Origin: Nocardioides sp. dk884
GTDB taxonomy: Bacteria > Actinomycetota > Actinomycetes > Propionibacteriales > Nocardioidaceae
Assembly: GCF_009557055.1 (NCBI RefSeq)
Contig: NZ_CP045649.1
Location: 2,641,501-2,705,500 of the forward strand
Length of the DNA stretch: 64,000 nucleotides
Direction: 5' to 3'
Of the stretch, positions 18,795-28,577 are shown piece after piece. Each line of letters opens with the position of its first letter. Positions within the stretch are counted from its first letter, which is position 1. Made by a program: the position numbers and the translations under genes. The notes beneath the pieces are model-generated. The model saw only the letters and a program-made list of their open reading frames with translations, did not search any database and was not told the origin of the DNA.

Positions 18795-19760
18795 GTGAAG
18801 AAGAACAAGCGGGCTCTCTTCGCCGGACTGCTGGCCGCGGGCACGATGCTCAGCGGACTGGTCGGCATGGCGCCGACGGCGCAGGCCGCGGAGCAGGCGT
18901 GCAACAACTACAGCTCGTCGACCAGCAGGTGCGTCAACACCCAGCTCGTGATCGACGGCACCAGCCACAGCGTCGACTGGTACCTGCCGAACTCCACGGC
19001 CTCGGCGCTGATGGTGCTCAACCACGGGTTCACCCGCGGCTGCGGCCACCTGCGCGGCACCAGCAAGGCGATCGCCGAGAAGGGCGTGATGGTGCTCTGC
19101 GTCAACGGCGACATGACCGCCGGCAACCCCGAGCTCGCCAGCGACCTGGGCGACCTGATGACCGCGCGCACCTTCGCCCCGCCGGCCGGCAAGGCGCTGC
19201 CGAGCCGGTACATCGTCGGCGGGCACTCCGCCGGTGGTCACTTCGCGAGCGCGCTGGGCGCCCGCCTCGACGCCAACGGCTACGGCAATCTCGCCGGCGC
19301 GGTCCTGTTCGACCCCGTCGCCGCCGGCGGCTTCACCGCCAACCTGCAGGCGATCTCCGACGGCGGCAACCGGCAGGTGCTGGCCGTGACCGCCCGCCCG
19401 AGCCTGACCAACAGCTTCAACAACGCCCACGAGGCGCTGATCGGGCTGGCCAACCCCTACGTCGGGCTCCAGCTCGTGTGGGAGAAGTACACCCTGGGCG
19501 TGCCGGTCGGCGGCAGCTGCCACATCGACGTCGAGGGCGAGAACACCGACATCATCGGCATCGCCGGCGCCGGCTGCTCGGCCAACAGCACCCAGACCGC
19601 GCGGCTGCGTGACTTCGGCTCCACGTGGGCCAAGGACCTCGCGACCGGCACCCGCACCGCGGCGTACTACTGCACCGACGCGGCGGTCGTCTCCACCTGC
19701 GGGGCCAAGGTGAAGGACCTCGTCGACCGCAGCCTGCCGCTCGCCGCGCCGATCCGCTGA
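18795..19760 (+). CDS. Secreted alpha/beta hydrolase (dienelactone-hydrolase/polyesterase-like)
   Basis: 321 residues. A Sec signal peptide (MKKNKRALFAGLLAAGTMLS, ending near AQAAEQ) is followed by an alpha/beta-hydrolase domain: ALMVLNHGFTRGCGHLRGT near the oxyanion region, nucleophile elbow YIVGGHSAGGHFAS (GHSAG), and a likely acid/His pair further on (GGSCHIDVEGENTD). Six cysteines suggest disulfides in the exported enzyme. GTG 18795 has GGAGG six bases upstream; the in-frame ATG at 18789 is too close to it. An A/T-rich promoter-like stretch (about 18700-18735) precedes it. A distantly similar hydrolase lies directly downstream, so the two may serve one extracellular ester substrate. The substrate is unknown. 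Confidence 0.82.
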   Translation: MKKNKRALFAGLLAAGTMLSGLVGMAPTAQAAEQACNNYSSSTSRCVNTQLVIDGTSHSVDWYLPNSTASALMVLNHGFTRGCGHLRGTSKAIAEKGVMVLCVNGDMTAGNPELASDLGDLMTARTFAPPAGKALPSRYIVGGHSAGGHFASALGARLDANGYGNLAGAVLFDPVAAGGFTANLQAISDGGNRQVLAVTARPSLTNSFNNAHEALIGLANPYVGLQLVWEKYTLGVPVGGSCHIDVEGENTDIIGIAGAGCSANSTQTARLRDFGSTWAKDLATGTRTAAYYCTDAAVVSTCGAKVKDLVDRSLPLAAPIR

Positions 19761-19771
19761 CCCTCGTCACC

Positions 19772-19794
19772 TGCCTGCCGCTGCGGCGCAGGCA
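19772..19794 (+). terminator. Candidate hairpin between the two hydrolase genes
   Basis: TGCCTGC pairs perfectly with GCAGGCA across a 9-base loop, 11 bases after the first hydrolase stop. It is weak, and read-through into the next gene is plausible. Confidence 0.3.
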
Positions 19795-19816
19795 CTCCCC
19801 CCACCTAAGGACGACC

Positions 19817-20755
19817 ATGTCACGACTTCGCGCCCTACCGACGCGCGCACTCTCGGCCCTGGTGCTCACCGCCCTCCTCGGGCTGGCGGCGCCGAGCACG
19901 GCCACCGCGGAAACCGCATCCCCGATCACGCCCGCGGCCGTCTCGACCTACCAGTCGCAGATCACCAACGACGGCACCAGCGTCTACTACCCGACGAACG
20001 CCACCGGCGAGCTGCCGGTCGCGCTGCTGCTCCAGGGCGGCAAGGTGCACCGCCAGCACTACAGCCAGTACGCCGCGGCGGTCGCGTCGTACGGCTTCGT
20101 GGTGGTGACCCCCAACCACCGCCGGCTGAACTTCTTCGACACCGACTACTACACCTCGACCAGCCAGGTCGGGGAGACGCTGTCGTGGATGGCGACCGAG
20201 AACGCGAAGGCGTCCTCGCCGCTGCACGGGCGCATCGACACCGACACGATGGTCCTGCTCGGCCACTCCTTCGGAGGTGCGACCGGGCTGTCCATCGCCG
20301 AGGACACGTGCTCCATCCCGTTCTGCACGACCCTCTCCTTCGACCTGCCGGCGGCGGTGAAGGCGGGCTCGTTCTACGGGACCAACAACGCGATCCTGGG
20401 GATCTACCCGAGCATCGACAACCAGATCCCGGTGCAGCTCGTGCAGGGGCAGTCCGACGGCATGGCCGAGCCGGCGCAGGCCGAGAAGACCTACGCCAAG
20501 ATCGCGAACGGGCGCAAGCAGATCGTCCGGGTCTCCGGTGCCAACCACTACGGCATCACCAACGTCCAGAACCCCAGCGGGGCGGAGGCGGAGACCAGCG
20601 CCCAGACCAGCACCCAGGCCGCGAGCATCGCCACCTCTGCCCGGTGGTCGGCGCTCTGGCTGCGGGCCCAGCTCGGCGACAGTGCCGCGGCGACGTACGT
20701 CTACACGACGGGCGACGCGGCGGACCCCAGCGTCACGGTCACCAGCGTCCGCTGA
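19817..20755 (+). CDS. Secreted alpha/beta hydrolase (PET-hydrolase/cutinase-like fold)
   Basis: 312 residues with a Sec signal peptide (RALSALVLTALLGLAAPSTA, cleavage near TATAE). The domain shows LPVALLLQGGKVHRQHYSQY, then VVVTPNHRRL, the nucleophile elbow MVLLGHSFGGATG (GHSFG), a later aspartate region QLVQGQSDGMAEP and the histidine GANHYGITN. The layout Ser-Asp-His fits the dienelactone-hydrolase/cutinase-like group. It follows the first secreted hydrolase by 56 bp and ends at a strong hairpin, so the pair may be one transcriptional unit. The extracellular ester substrate is not identifiable from sequence. Confidence 0.82.
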   Translation: MSRLRALPTRALSALVLTALLGLAAPSTATAETASPITPAAVSTYQSQITNDGTSVYYPTNATGELPVALLLQGGKVHRQHYSQYAAAVASYGFVVVTPNHRRLNFFDTDYYTSTSQVGETLSWMATENAKASSPLHGRIDTDTMVLLGHSFGGATGLSIAEDTCSIPFCTTLSFDLPAAVKAGSFYGTNNAILGIYPSIDNQIPVQLVQGQSDGMAEPAQAEKTYAKIANGRKQIVRVSGANHYGITNVQNPSGAEAETSAQTSTQAASIATSARWSALWLRAQLGDSAAATYVYTTGDAADPSVTVTSVR

Positions 20756-20766
20756 CGCTCTGACCC

Positions 20767-20798
20767 GGACGGGCCGCCACCCCGGTGGCGGTCCGTCC
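20767..20798 (+). terminator. Strong intrinsic-type hairpin after the hydrolase pair
   Basis: A 15-bp stem with one G-T mismatch-type position (arms 20767-20781 and 20784-20798, two-base loop) lies 12 bases after the stop. It closes the hydrolase unit ahead of recQ. Confidence 0.65.
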
Positions 20799-20824
20799 GT
20801 GGTCGGTGCGAGACGCTGACGCCC

Positions 20825-22681
<1,857 letters not shown>

Positions 22682-22836
22682 GCCTGCCCCTCTTTCCGCT
22701 TGCCTTTCACCCAGCGAACGCCGCCGTCCCTGATCTCGGGGAGGTCCGCGGTCACCGCTGACCCTGCTCGAGGACCGCCCTTCGATGGTGGGAGGCGTCG
22801 TCCGGCGCCGAGGAGAGGAGATTGGAAGGGGTTCCC

Positions 22837-23769
22837 ATGCACACCACGATCAGAACCGCCGCCGTCGTGTCCACGTCGCTGGCGGCCGTCGTCGCGGGGG
22901 CGCTGCTCGGCGCCGGTCCGGCTGCCGCAGTCGTCCCGACCGACACCGTCATCGACTTCACCGGCGACGCCCCCGGAACCAAGGCCCCCGGCTTCGTGAG
23001 CGTGGCGACGCCGGACGTCAACTTCCGCGAGACCGGTGGGGGACCGGTCTATGTCGACGACTTCTCGACGTTGAGCAACGGCCAGGCGATCGTCGCCCTG
23101 TTCACGCCCACGGCCGGGCTCGACATCCGACTGACCCGCCCGACCACGGGCATCGCGATGGCCTTCGGCAACGACAACCCCGAGCGCGTCAACACCACCT
23201 CGAAGGCGCGGCTCCAGGTCTTCCGAGGCCAGTCCCAAGTCGGGGTGGTCGACGTCAATGTCAACGCCAACTCCACGATGGACCAGGTGATCAGGTACGC
23301 CGACGCGCGCGTCTTCGACCGAGCGGTCCTCACCTACGTCACCGCGGACGGTGTGCCCGTCGAGCTCCAGGAGGTCGTCGACGACATCACCGTCGCCCCG
23401 CGCTGCACGCGGGTGGGCGGCGCCGGCAACAACGTCCTCGTCGGCACCAACGGGCGCGACGTGCTGTGCGGCGATGCCGGCGCCGACGTGATCCGAGGCG
23501 GTGGCGGCGCGGACCTGGTGTACGGCGGGCCGGGCTCCGACACCATCTTGGCCGGCGACGACGGCGACTGGGTGAACGGTGGCGACGGCGCGGACAACAT
23601 CCGGGGCGAGGACGGCGCCGACATCCTGCGCGGCTTCTCCGGGCGCGACCGGATCTCCGGTGGGACCGGAGGCGACGTGCTCGTGGGCGGCACCAGCCGC
23701 GACCGCTGCGACGGCGGCTCCGGCCGTGACGTCGGGCAGAGCTGCGAGGTCAGGCGGAGCATCCCCTGA
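22837..23769 (+). CDS. Secreted RTX-type calcium-binding repeat protein
   Basis: 310 residues. A Sec signal peptide (MHTTIRTAAVVSTSLAAVVA to about GPAAA) is followed by a 150-residue beta-rich domain (DTVIDFTGDAPGTKAPGF onward; carbohydrate-binding or adhesion-like, not recognised). C-terminal RTX nonapeptide repeats GGxGxDxxx (GGGGADLVYGGPGSDTI, GGDGADNIRGEDGADILRG) bind calcium. A final CDGGSGRDVGQSCE could form a disulfide. ATG 22837 was preferred to the upstream TTG 22822 because GGAAGGGG is well placed. No type I secretion genes are nearby, and the signal peptide indicates Sec export. Confidence 0.82.
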   Translation: MHTTIRTAAVVSTSLAAVVAGALLGAGPAAAVVPTDTVIDFTGDAPGTKAPGFVSVATPDVNFRETGGGPVYVDDFSTLSNGQAIVALFTPTAGLDIRLTRPTTGIAMAFGNDNPERVNTTSKARLQVFRGQSQVGVVDVNVNANSTMDQVIRYADARVFDRAVLTYVTADGVPVELQEVVDDITVAPRCTRVGGAGNNVLVGTNGRDVLCGDAGADVIRGGGGADLVYGGPGSDTILAGDDGDWVNGGDGADNIRGEDGADILRGFSGRDRISGGTGGDVLVGGTSRDRCDGGSGRDVGQSCEVRRSIP

Positions 23770-23878
23770 CCCTGTGGTCACCGGCGGCGGCGGCATCGGC
23801 GCCCGAGCGGCGGGGTGGGCCCGTGCTCGCCGTACTCACGGAGGTCTGAACCCCTCCTCGGAGGGGTAGGACCCTGGC

Positions 23879-24301
23879 ATGCCTCATCCCCTCCATGTCC
23901 CTGCCCGCGCCTCCCTCCGACGGGCGGCGGCCACCACGGTCGTGGCGTCCGTCCTGGGCGCCGGCACCCTGCTCGCCTCTCCCGCCCAGGCGGCCTGGAC
24001 GAGCGGCGCGCTCGTGCACGGCGGGAACGTCCTGGTCTGCAAGGTCCCCCTCGACGGCGGGGACCTGCGGGTTCGCGTGCGCCTCGACAACCGCAAGGCC
24101 GAGCACACCCACATCGGCCTGCTCTACCGCTACCGCGGCGGGAAGGAGACCTACGTCAAGGTGCGCGCCGCTGCCGGCAAGCAGTCCGCCACGAAGTCCC
24201 TGCGCCTGACCCGCGGGGACGTCGTCGGCTCCGGCATCTCGGAGGTCGGTGTGGGCGGCCTCGGCGGCACGATGACGCGCGCGAGCATCCCCCGCTGCTG
24301 A
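23879..24301 (+). CDS. Small secreted protein of unknown function
   Basis: 140 residues with an arginine-containing N-region and hydrophobic core (RRAAATTVVASVLGAGTLLA, cleavage near AQAA), so it is probably exported by Sec. The mature part of about 100 residues is basic and beta-rich (GGDLRVRVRLDNRKAEHTHI, LLYRYRGGKETYVKVRA) with two cysteines that could pair. I do not recognise the family. It sits between the RTX-type protein and the IS30 element with no clear operon partner; a weak GGGGTAGG lies upstream of the ATG. Confidence 0.65.
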   Translation: MPHPLHVPARASLRRAAATTVVASVLGAGTLLASPAQAAWTSGALVHGGNVLVCKVPLDGGDLRVRVRLDNRKAEHTHIGLLYRYRGGKETYVKVRAAAGKQSATKSLRLTRGDVVGSGISEVGVGGLGGTMTRASIPRC

Positions 24302-24374
24302 GCGTCGGTCGTGCGGGGGACCTCCCCGGCGCGGCGCTGGCCGCCGCGGCGGTGCGGGGGCGTCCGTAACCGCG

Positions 24375-24430
24375 CAATTGCTGGGAAAAGCACCTCCGCC
24401 GGCCGGCGGAGTCCATCGGTCGAAGCAACG
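24375..24430 (+). repeat. IS30 left terminal inverted repeat
   Basis: 56 bp; the outer 15 bases are identical to the complement of the right end, the middle (about 24390-24415) is divergent and the inner ATCGGT.GAAGCAACG matches again. Confidence 0.85.
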
Positions 24431-24451
24431 CCGAGTGATGGTGGTGTTGCG

Positions 24452-25699
24452 ATGGGCAGGCGGTACGTGCCGTACGAGGTTCGTGAGGAGTTCTTCGCGT
24501 TGGTCTGTGGTGGGTTCGCGCTGCAGGCTGCCGCGGATCGGGTCGGTGTGTCGCATCGAACCGCGACGTACTGGTGGCGATCCTCGGGGCTTGTGAGCCC
24601 AGTCATCCAATTCGGTGCGATCGGTGGCCTGCCCGGAAGCGCTCCCGTAGGAGTGCCAGGGATACGCAATCCCGAAGAAGGCCCACGCCGACGGCGGGCG
24701 TTGAGCAGCGAGGACCGTGCGGTGATCGCGGCAGGGTTGCGTGCAGGGTGGGCGTTGACCCGGATCGCGACACTGATCGGGCGCGACAAGTCGGTGGTCT
24801 CTCGCGAGGTCGCGCGCAACCGCGGCCCCGACGGCTCCTACTGGGCCCCGATCGCGCATCGTGTCGCGCACGAACGGCGACGCCGACCCAAGGCGTTCAA
24901 GCTGATCGAGAACCCCGGGCTGTGTCGTCGGATCGAGACCTGGATGGACGACGGGTGGTCGCCAGGACTGATCGCGTCGATGCTGCGCCACGCCCACCCC
25001 GGTCACGATCCAGCAGCGAGGATGGCCCGTGTGTCGCACGAGACGATCTACCGGGCGTTGTATGTCCAGACCCGCGGGAGCCTGCGCAAGGACCTGGCCG
25101 CGCAGCTGCTGACCAAACGCCGCGCACGCAAGCCGCACGCCGACCCCGACGGGCGCAGGAAAGGGCTGTACCGCGAGGCCTTCACCATCAGCCAACGCCC
25201 CGCCGAGGTCGCTGACCGGGCCGTGCCCGGGCACTGGGAGGGTGACCTGATCCTCGGTGCCGGCAACCGCTCCGCGGTCGGGACCCTGGTCGAACGCTCG
25301 ACGCGGTTCGTGCTCTTGCTGCACCTGCCCGGTCGCCACGACGCAGAGTCAGTGGCCCAGGCGATGATCCGCGAGATGGGTCAGCTGCCGGTGCATCTGC
25401 GTCGTTCGCTGACCTGGGACCGCGGCAGCGAGCTGGCTAACTACCGCGATGTCGAGGCCGCCTTGGAGATGCCGGTCTTCTTCTGTGACCCCCACTCGCC
25501 CTGGCAGCGCGGGTCGAACGAGAACACCAACCGACTCCTCCGGTTCTGGCTAGAGAAGGGCAGCGACCTCTCAACCCACAGTGCCGACGACCTCGCCCGC
25601 ATCGCCGCGACCCTGAACAAGCGACCCCGCCCTACCCTGGACCTACGGACCCCAGCCCAAGCGCTGGCCGAGCTGCTCGCCAACCCGGCAGCAGCATGA
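24452..25699 (+). CDS. IS30-family transposase
   Basis: 415 residues. An N-terminal helix-turn-helix (FALQAAADRVGVSHRTATYW) and a second HTH (LSSEDRAVIAAGLRAGWALT then LIGRDKSVVSREVARNRG) bind the inverted repeats. The catalytic DDE domain shows HWEGDLILGAGNRSAVGTLV (first D), LTWDRGSELANYRDVEAALE (second D) and PWQRGSNENTNRLLRFWLEK (the E of the IS30 signature). ATG 24452 was chosen because MGRRYVPYEVREEFFALV begins the conserved region; the frame is open further upstream into the left repeat. Nothing suggests inactivation. Confidence 0.95.
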   Translation: MGRRYVPYEVREEFFALVCGGFALQAAADRVGVSHRTATYWWRSSGLVSPVIQFGAIGGLPGSAPVGVPGIRNPEEGPRRRRALSSEDRAVIAAGLRAGWALTRIATLIGRDKSVVSREVARNRGPDGSYWAPIAHRVAHERRRRPKAFKLIENPGLCRRIETWMDDGWSPGLIASMLRHAHPGHDPAARMARVSHETIYRALYVQTRGSLRKDLAAQLLTKRRARKPHADPDGRRKGLYREAFTISQRPAEVADRAVPGHWEGDLILGAGNRSAVGTLVERSTRFVLLLHLPGRHDAESVAQAMIREMGQLPVHLRRSLTWDRGSELANYRDVEAALEMPVFFCDPHSPWQRGSNENTNRLLRFWLEKGSDLSTHSADDLARIAATLNKRPRPTLDLRTPAQALAELLANPAAA

Positions 25700-25700
25700 C

Positions 25701-25756
25701 CGTTGCTTCCACCGATTGACCTCGCCGCCCCGGACCGGTGTTTTTCCCAGCAATTG
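25701..25756 (-). repeat. IS30 right terminal inverted repeat
   Basis: 56 bp, beginning 2 bases after the transposase stop and ending with the CAATTG palindrome half; partner of the left repeat. Confidence 0.85.
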
Positions 25757-25811
25757 CGCCGAAAGACACCTCCCCCACGCCCGTGCCACGCTGGAGGCGA
25801 GGAGGCACACG

Positions 25812-26567
25812 ATGACGGTGCGGACCGAACCGATCGACAAGTGGGTGCGCGCCTACCTCGACGACCAGGTGGTCGTCGACAGCCGGCAGCCGCTGCTGTT
25901 CTGGGAGGACCGCTTTCCCGTCCCCGGCTACGCGTTCCCCCGCCACCACGTCCGCACCGACGTCCTGCGCCCGGCGAGCGACGAGCCGCGCGGCAAGCAC
26001 CCGTTCTTCGGGCCCCACGGCCCGGTCTCGCAGTGGTACGACGTGGTGCTCGGCGACCGCACGGTCCCCCACGCCGCCTGGGTGCGCGACGACCCGGCGC
26101 TCGCCGACCTGCTGATCCTCAGCTGGCAGCCCGGGGTCCTGGACCGCTGGACCGAGGAGGACGAGACGGTCCTCATGCACCCGCGCGACCCGCACAAGCG
26201 CGTCGAGGCGCTCGCCAGCAGCCGGCACGTGCTCGTCGAGCTCGACGGCGTACGCCTCGCGGAGAGCAGCCGCCCGGTGCTGCTGCTCGAGACCGGCCTG
26301 CCGACCCGCTACTACCTGCCCCGCGAGGACGTGGCCCTCGACGCGCTGGAGCCGACTCCTACCCGCAGCATCTGTCCCTACAAGGGCACCACCGACAGCT
26401 ACTGGAGCCTGCCCCGGCACACCGCCGCGACCGACGTCGCCTGGTGCTATGCCGACCCGCTGCCTGCGGTGGAGAAGATCGCCGGCCGGATCGCCTTCTA
26501 CAACGAGCGGGTCGACCTCACCGTCGACGGGATCACCCAGCAGCGGCCGACGACGCCGTTCAGCTGA
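25812..26567 (+). CDS. DUF427 domain-containing protein
   Basis: 251-residue soluble protein. The C-terminal half carries the DUF427 pattern: VELDGVRLAESSRPVLLLET, LPTRYYLPREDV, SICPYKGTTDSYWSLP and DVAWCYADPLPAVEKIAGRI. The N-terminal half (DKWVRAYLDDQVVVDSRQPL, FPRHHVRTDVLRP) looks like a second, divergent copy of the same fold, as in other two-domain members. The function is unknown in the family. ATG 25812 has GAGGAGG seven bases upstream. The IS30 element ends 55 bp before the start and may have replaced or supplied its promoter. Confidence 0.82.
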   Translation: MTVRTEPIDKWVRAYLDDQVVVDSRQPLLFWEDRFPVPGYAFPRHHVRTDVLRPASDEPRGKHPFFGPHGPVSQWYDVVLGDRTVPHAAWVRDDPALADLLILSWQPGVLDRWTEEDETVLMHPRDPHKRVEALASSRHVLVELDGVRLAESSRPVLLLETGLPTRYYLPREDVALDALEPTPTRSICPYKGTTDSYWSLPRHTAATDVAWCYADPLPAVEKIAGRIAFYNERVDLTVDGITQQRPTTPFS

Positions 26568-26646
26568 GGTCGCCGGTCGCCGCCCGGGTCCACCGGCCCG
26601 CCCCGGCGCCGACACGCTCGCGCTGCTCCACCCGAGCGCCGCCTCC

Positions 26647-27714
26647 TCACGAGTCGGAGGACGACGTACCGCTCTCCAAGATGGAGACGATGGAGTACAG
26701 CGAGAAGCAGATCGCGCCGAGCCCGACCAGCACCCTCGCGGCGATGAAGACGTTGGTGTCGGTGAGCGCCGCCTGGAACACGAACGCGGCCAGGAACAGG
26801 CACGCAAGCGCGGTGCCGATCGGGAGCAGCGGCACCCGGTTGGCCAGGGCGAAGGTGTGGCGCCAGACCAGGGCGAGCAGGCCGACCTTGCTGAGGATGC
26901 TGAAGCAGACCAGGCCCAGCCCGATCATCACGAACCCCGGGGTGCGGTAGTACGGCTCGCGGTCGAGCACGAGCAGGACGACACCCCAGACCAGGCTGAG
27001 CGTGCCCATCGCGATCACCAGCCCGGGCCATAGCGATCGGTCCCGCGGGCCGTAGTCGTCCTGGATCTGGCGCAGGATGCTCAGCACCAGCCCGATCAGG
27101 CTGGTGCAGATCATCGCGAGCCCGGCGACGACGTGACCCACCGTGAAGCGAGCGGGCGACGTGGTCATCGCCAGGTTGACGATCGCGAACCCCCAGGCCA
27201 CCACGGCCAGCACCACCGGGATCGCTGCCATCACGGTGACCGCGGAGCGCGGAAAGGCACCCGCGGGCGGGGTCCGCTCCCCCACCGGCAACCGGGAGTT
27301 CGCCGGGATCAGGGAGAACTTCGTGGACGCCGTCGCGACCGTGGCCACGCAGCCACTGATCAGCCCGATCCCGAACACCACGTGCCCGGCGACGTAGTGG
27401 TCGTTCTGGCCGGCGCCCGACTCCCCGGCGAACACCGAGACGCCGTAGCCCACGGTGATCGCAGCGACCAGGTAGCCGAGCGCCGGGTAGACGACCCGGT
27501 CCACGGCGTTGAACCGCCCGATCAGCTGACGGATGATCGTCGCGGCCGTGCAGAACAGGCACAGGCAGATCGCGCCGAGCGCGGTCACGACGCGTCCCGC
27601 GACGAAGTTGCCGGGCTGGTCCCCCGCGTTCGCGACGTAGAGGCCGAAGCCGACGCACACCCCCATCATCGCGAGCGGGATGGCACGGAAGATGACGCTC
27701 ACCAGATAGTTCAC
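26647..27714 (-). CDS. Multi-spanning membrane protein (DUF2776-like), function unknown
   Basis: 355 residues with about ten hydrophobic segments that repeat a pattern of the type FVAGRVVTALGAICLCLF, YVAGHVVFGIGLISGCVA, FTVGHVVAGLAMICTSLIG and FIAARVLVGLGAICFSLY. This points to an internally repeated helical-pair architecture. The style resembles DUF2776 membrane proteins, but I hold that name loosely. GTG 27714 (VNYLVSVIFRAIPLAMMGV) was chosen because the longer frame adds only proline-rich, non-hydrophobic residues. It lies convergent to the DUF427 gene and downstream of, on the same strand as, the TetR gene. Confidence 0.7.
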   Translation of the reverse strand: MNYLVSVIFRAIPLAMMGVCVGFGLYVANAGDQPGNFVAGRVVTALGAICLCLFCTAATIIRQLIGRFNAVDRVVYPALGYLVAAITVGYGVSVFAGESGAGQNDHYVAGHVVFGIGLISGCVATVATASTKFSLIPANSRLPVGERTPPAGAFPRSAVTVMAAIPVVLAVVAWGFAIVNLAMTTSPARFTVGHVVAGLAMICTSLIGLVLSILRQIQDDYGPRDRSLWPGLVIAMGTLSLVWGVVLLVLDREPYYRTPGFVMIGLGLVCFSILSKVGLLALVWRHTFALANRVPLLPIGTALACLFLAAFVFQAALTDTNVFIAARVLVGLGAICFSLYSIVSILESGTSSSDS

Positions 27715-27810
27715 GCGACCACGACCCTCAGCCGGATTGCTGGATGGAGTGACCGGCCAAGGCGGCGCACCGGCCCATCCAGTGAAACACAACCGGCCGG
27801 GCCGCCCGGC

Positions 27811-28416
27811 TCAGTGCGTGATCGGCGCCTGGAGCATCCCGGCGATCGCGTCGCTGAGGAAGTCGGCGGCCGCCCTCCACTCCGTGGTGTCCCCGCTCTC
27901 CTGGACCCGTTCCTCGATGCGGGCACAGACCGTGGCGACCATGTGCCCCATCAGCGAGGCACGAGCCCGGACGATCCCGTGATCGAGGTGGGACAGCCGG
28001 GCCTCGATCGAGTCATAGACCTGCACCCCGGCCCGGATGAGGTCGTCGGCGTCGCCGAGCATCTCCGCGATCGCGGGGTCGTGGAAAGCCTGGTCCAGGA
28101 ACCGGGCCCGCCAGCTCGGGATGGGCAGCTGCGCGAGCACCGTCGTGAGCGGCACGACGAGGGACCGGATGTCGTCCACCAGGGAGTCGGACTCCGCGAT
28201 GGCGGCCTCGCGCAGCGGATCCAGGGCGCGCTGGTGACGCTCGATGAGGGCCCGCAGCAGGCCGGCCCGCCCACCGAAGTAGTAGCCGACCGCGGAGTGG
28301 TTGCTGTTGCCGGCGACCTCGGCGATCTTGCGGTCCGACACGTGAGCGATGCCCTGCTCGGCGAAGAGCCGCTCGGCGGCGTCCAGCAGGGACTGGCTCG
28401 CGTCGACTCGGGGCAT
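27811..28416 (-). CDS. TetR-family transcriptional regulator
   Basis: 201 residues. The N-terminal helix-turn-helix has the TetR pattern SLLDAAERLFAEQGIAHVSD, RKIAEVAGNSNHSAVGYYFG and GRAGLLRALIERH; the C-terminal helical domain would bind a ligand. ATG 28416 has GGAGGAG eight bases upstream, better than the GTG at 28434. It is divergently transcribed from a large membrane protein gene (start 28578), so it very probably represses that gene. The 161-bp gap contains TCTGGA...TCCAGA (28492-28515), a possible but weak operator. Confidence 0.9.
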   Translation of the reverse strand: MPRVDASQSLLDAAERLFAEQGIAHVSDRKIAEVAGNSNHSAVGYYFGGRAGLLRALIERHQRALDPLREAAIAESDSLVDDIRSLVVPLTTVLAQLPIPSWRARFLDQAFHDPAIAEMLGDADDLIRAGVQVYDSIEARLSHLDHGIVRARASLMGHMVATVCARIEERVQESGDTTEWRAAADFLSDAIAGMLQAPITH

Positions 28417-28577
28417 TTGGGGGGCTCCTCCCACCGACCAGTGACGACGGTTACGGTACGGACTTTCCCCGTTTTACGCCATCTGACTTACTCTGGACGG
28501 GTGGGTCGCTCCAGACCCCGCTGACTCGCGACCGTCCGCCCCTCCCTCGCGGCCGGTCGCCCCCGAGGAGACGCACG

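Larger units (their letters stand above)
24375..25756 (+). mobile_element. Complete IS30-family insertion sequence
   Basis: 1,382-bp element bounded by imperfect 56-bp inverted repeats (24375-24430 and 25701-25756), each beginning CAATTGCTGGGAAAA at its outer end and closing with GAAGCAACG at its inner end. One intact transposase gene fills the interior. It is flanked by CG on both sides, consistent with the short (about 2-bp) target duplication of IS30 elements, although the target is itself palindromic (GCGCAATTGCGC after excision in silico), so exact ends are ambiguous by up to three bases. The intact gene and repeats suggest recent activity. Confidence 0.9.

Noticed and set aside
28492..28515. 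TCTGGA...TCCAGA inverted repeat as a TetR operator
   Set aside because: Six-base arms with a 12-base gap can easily occur by chance in this composition; kept only as a remark in the TetR entry.
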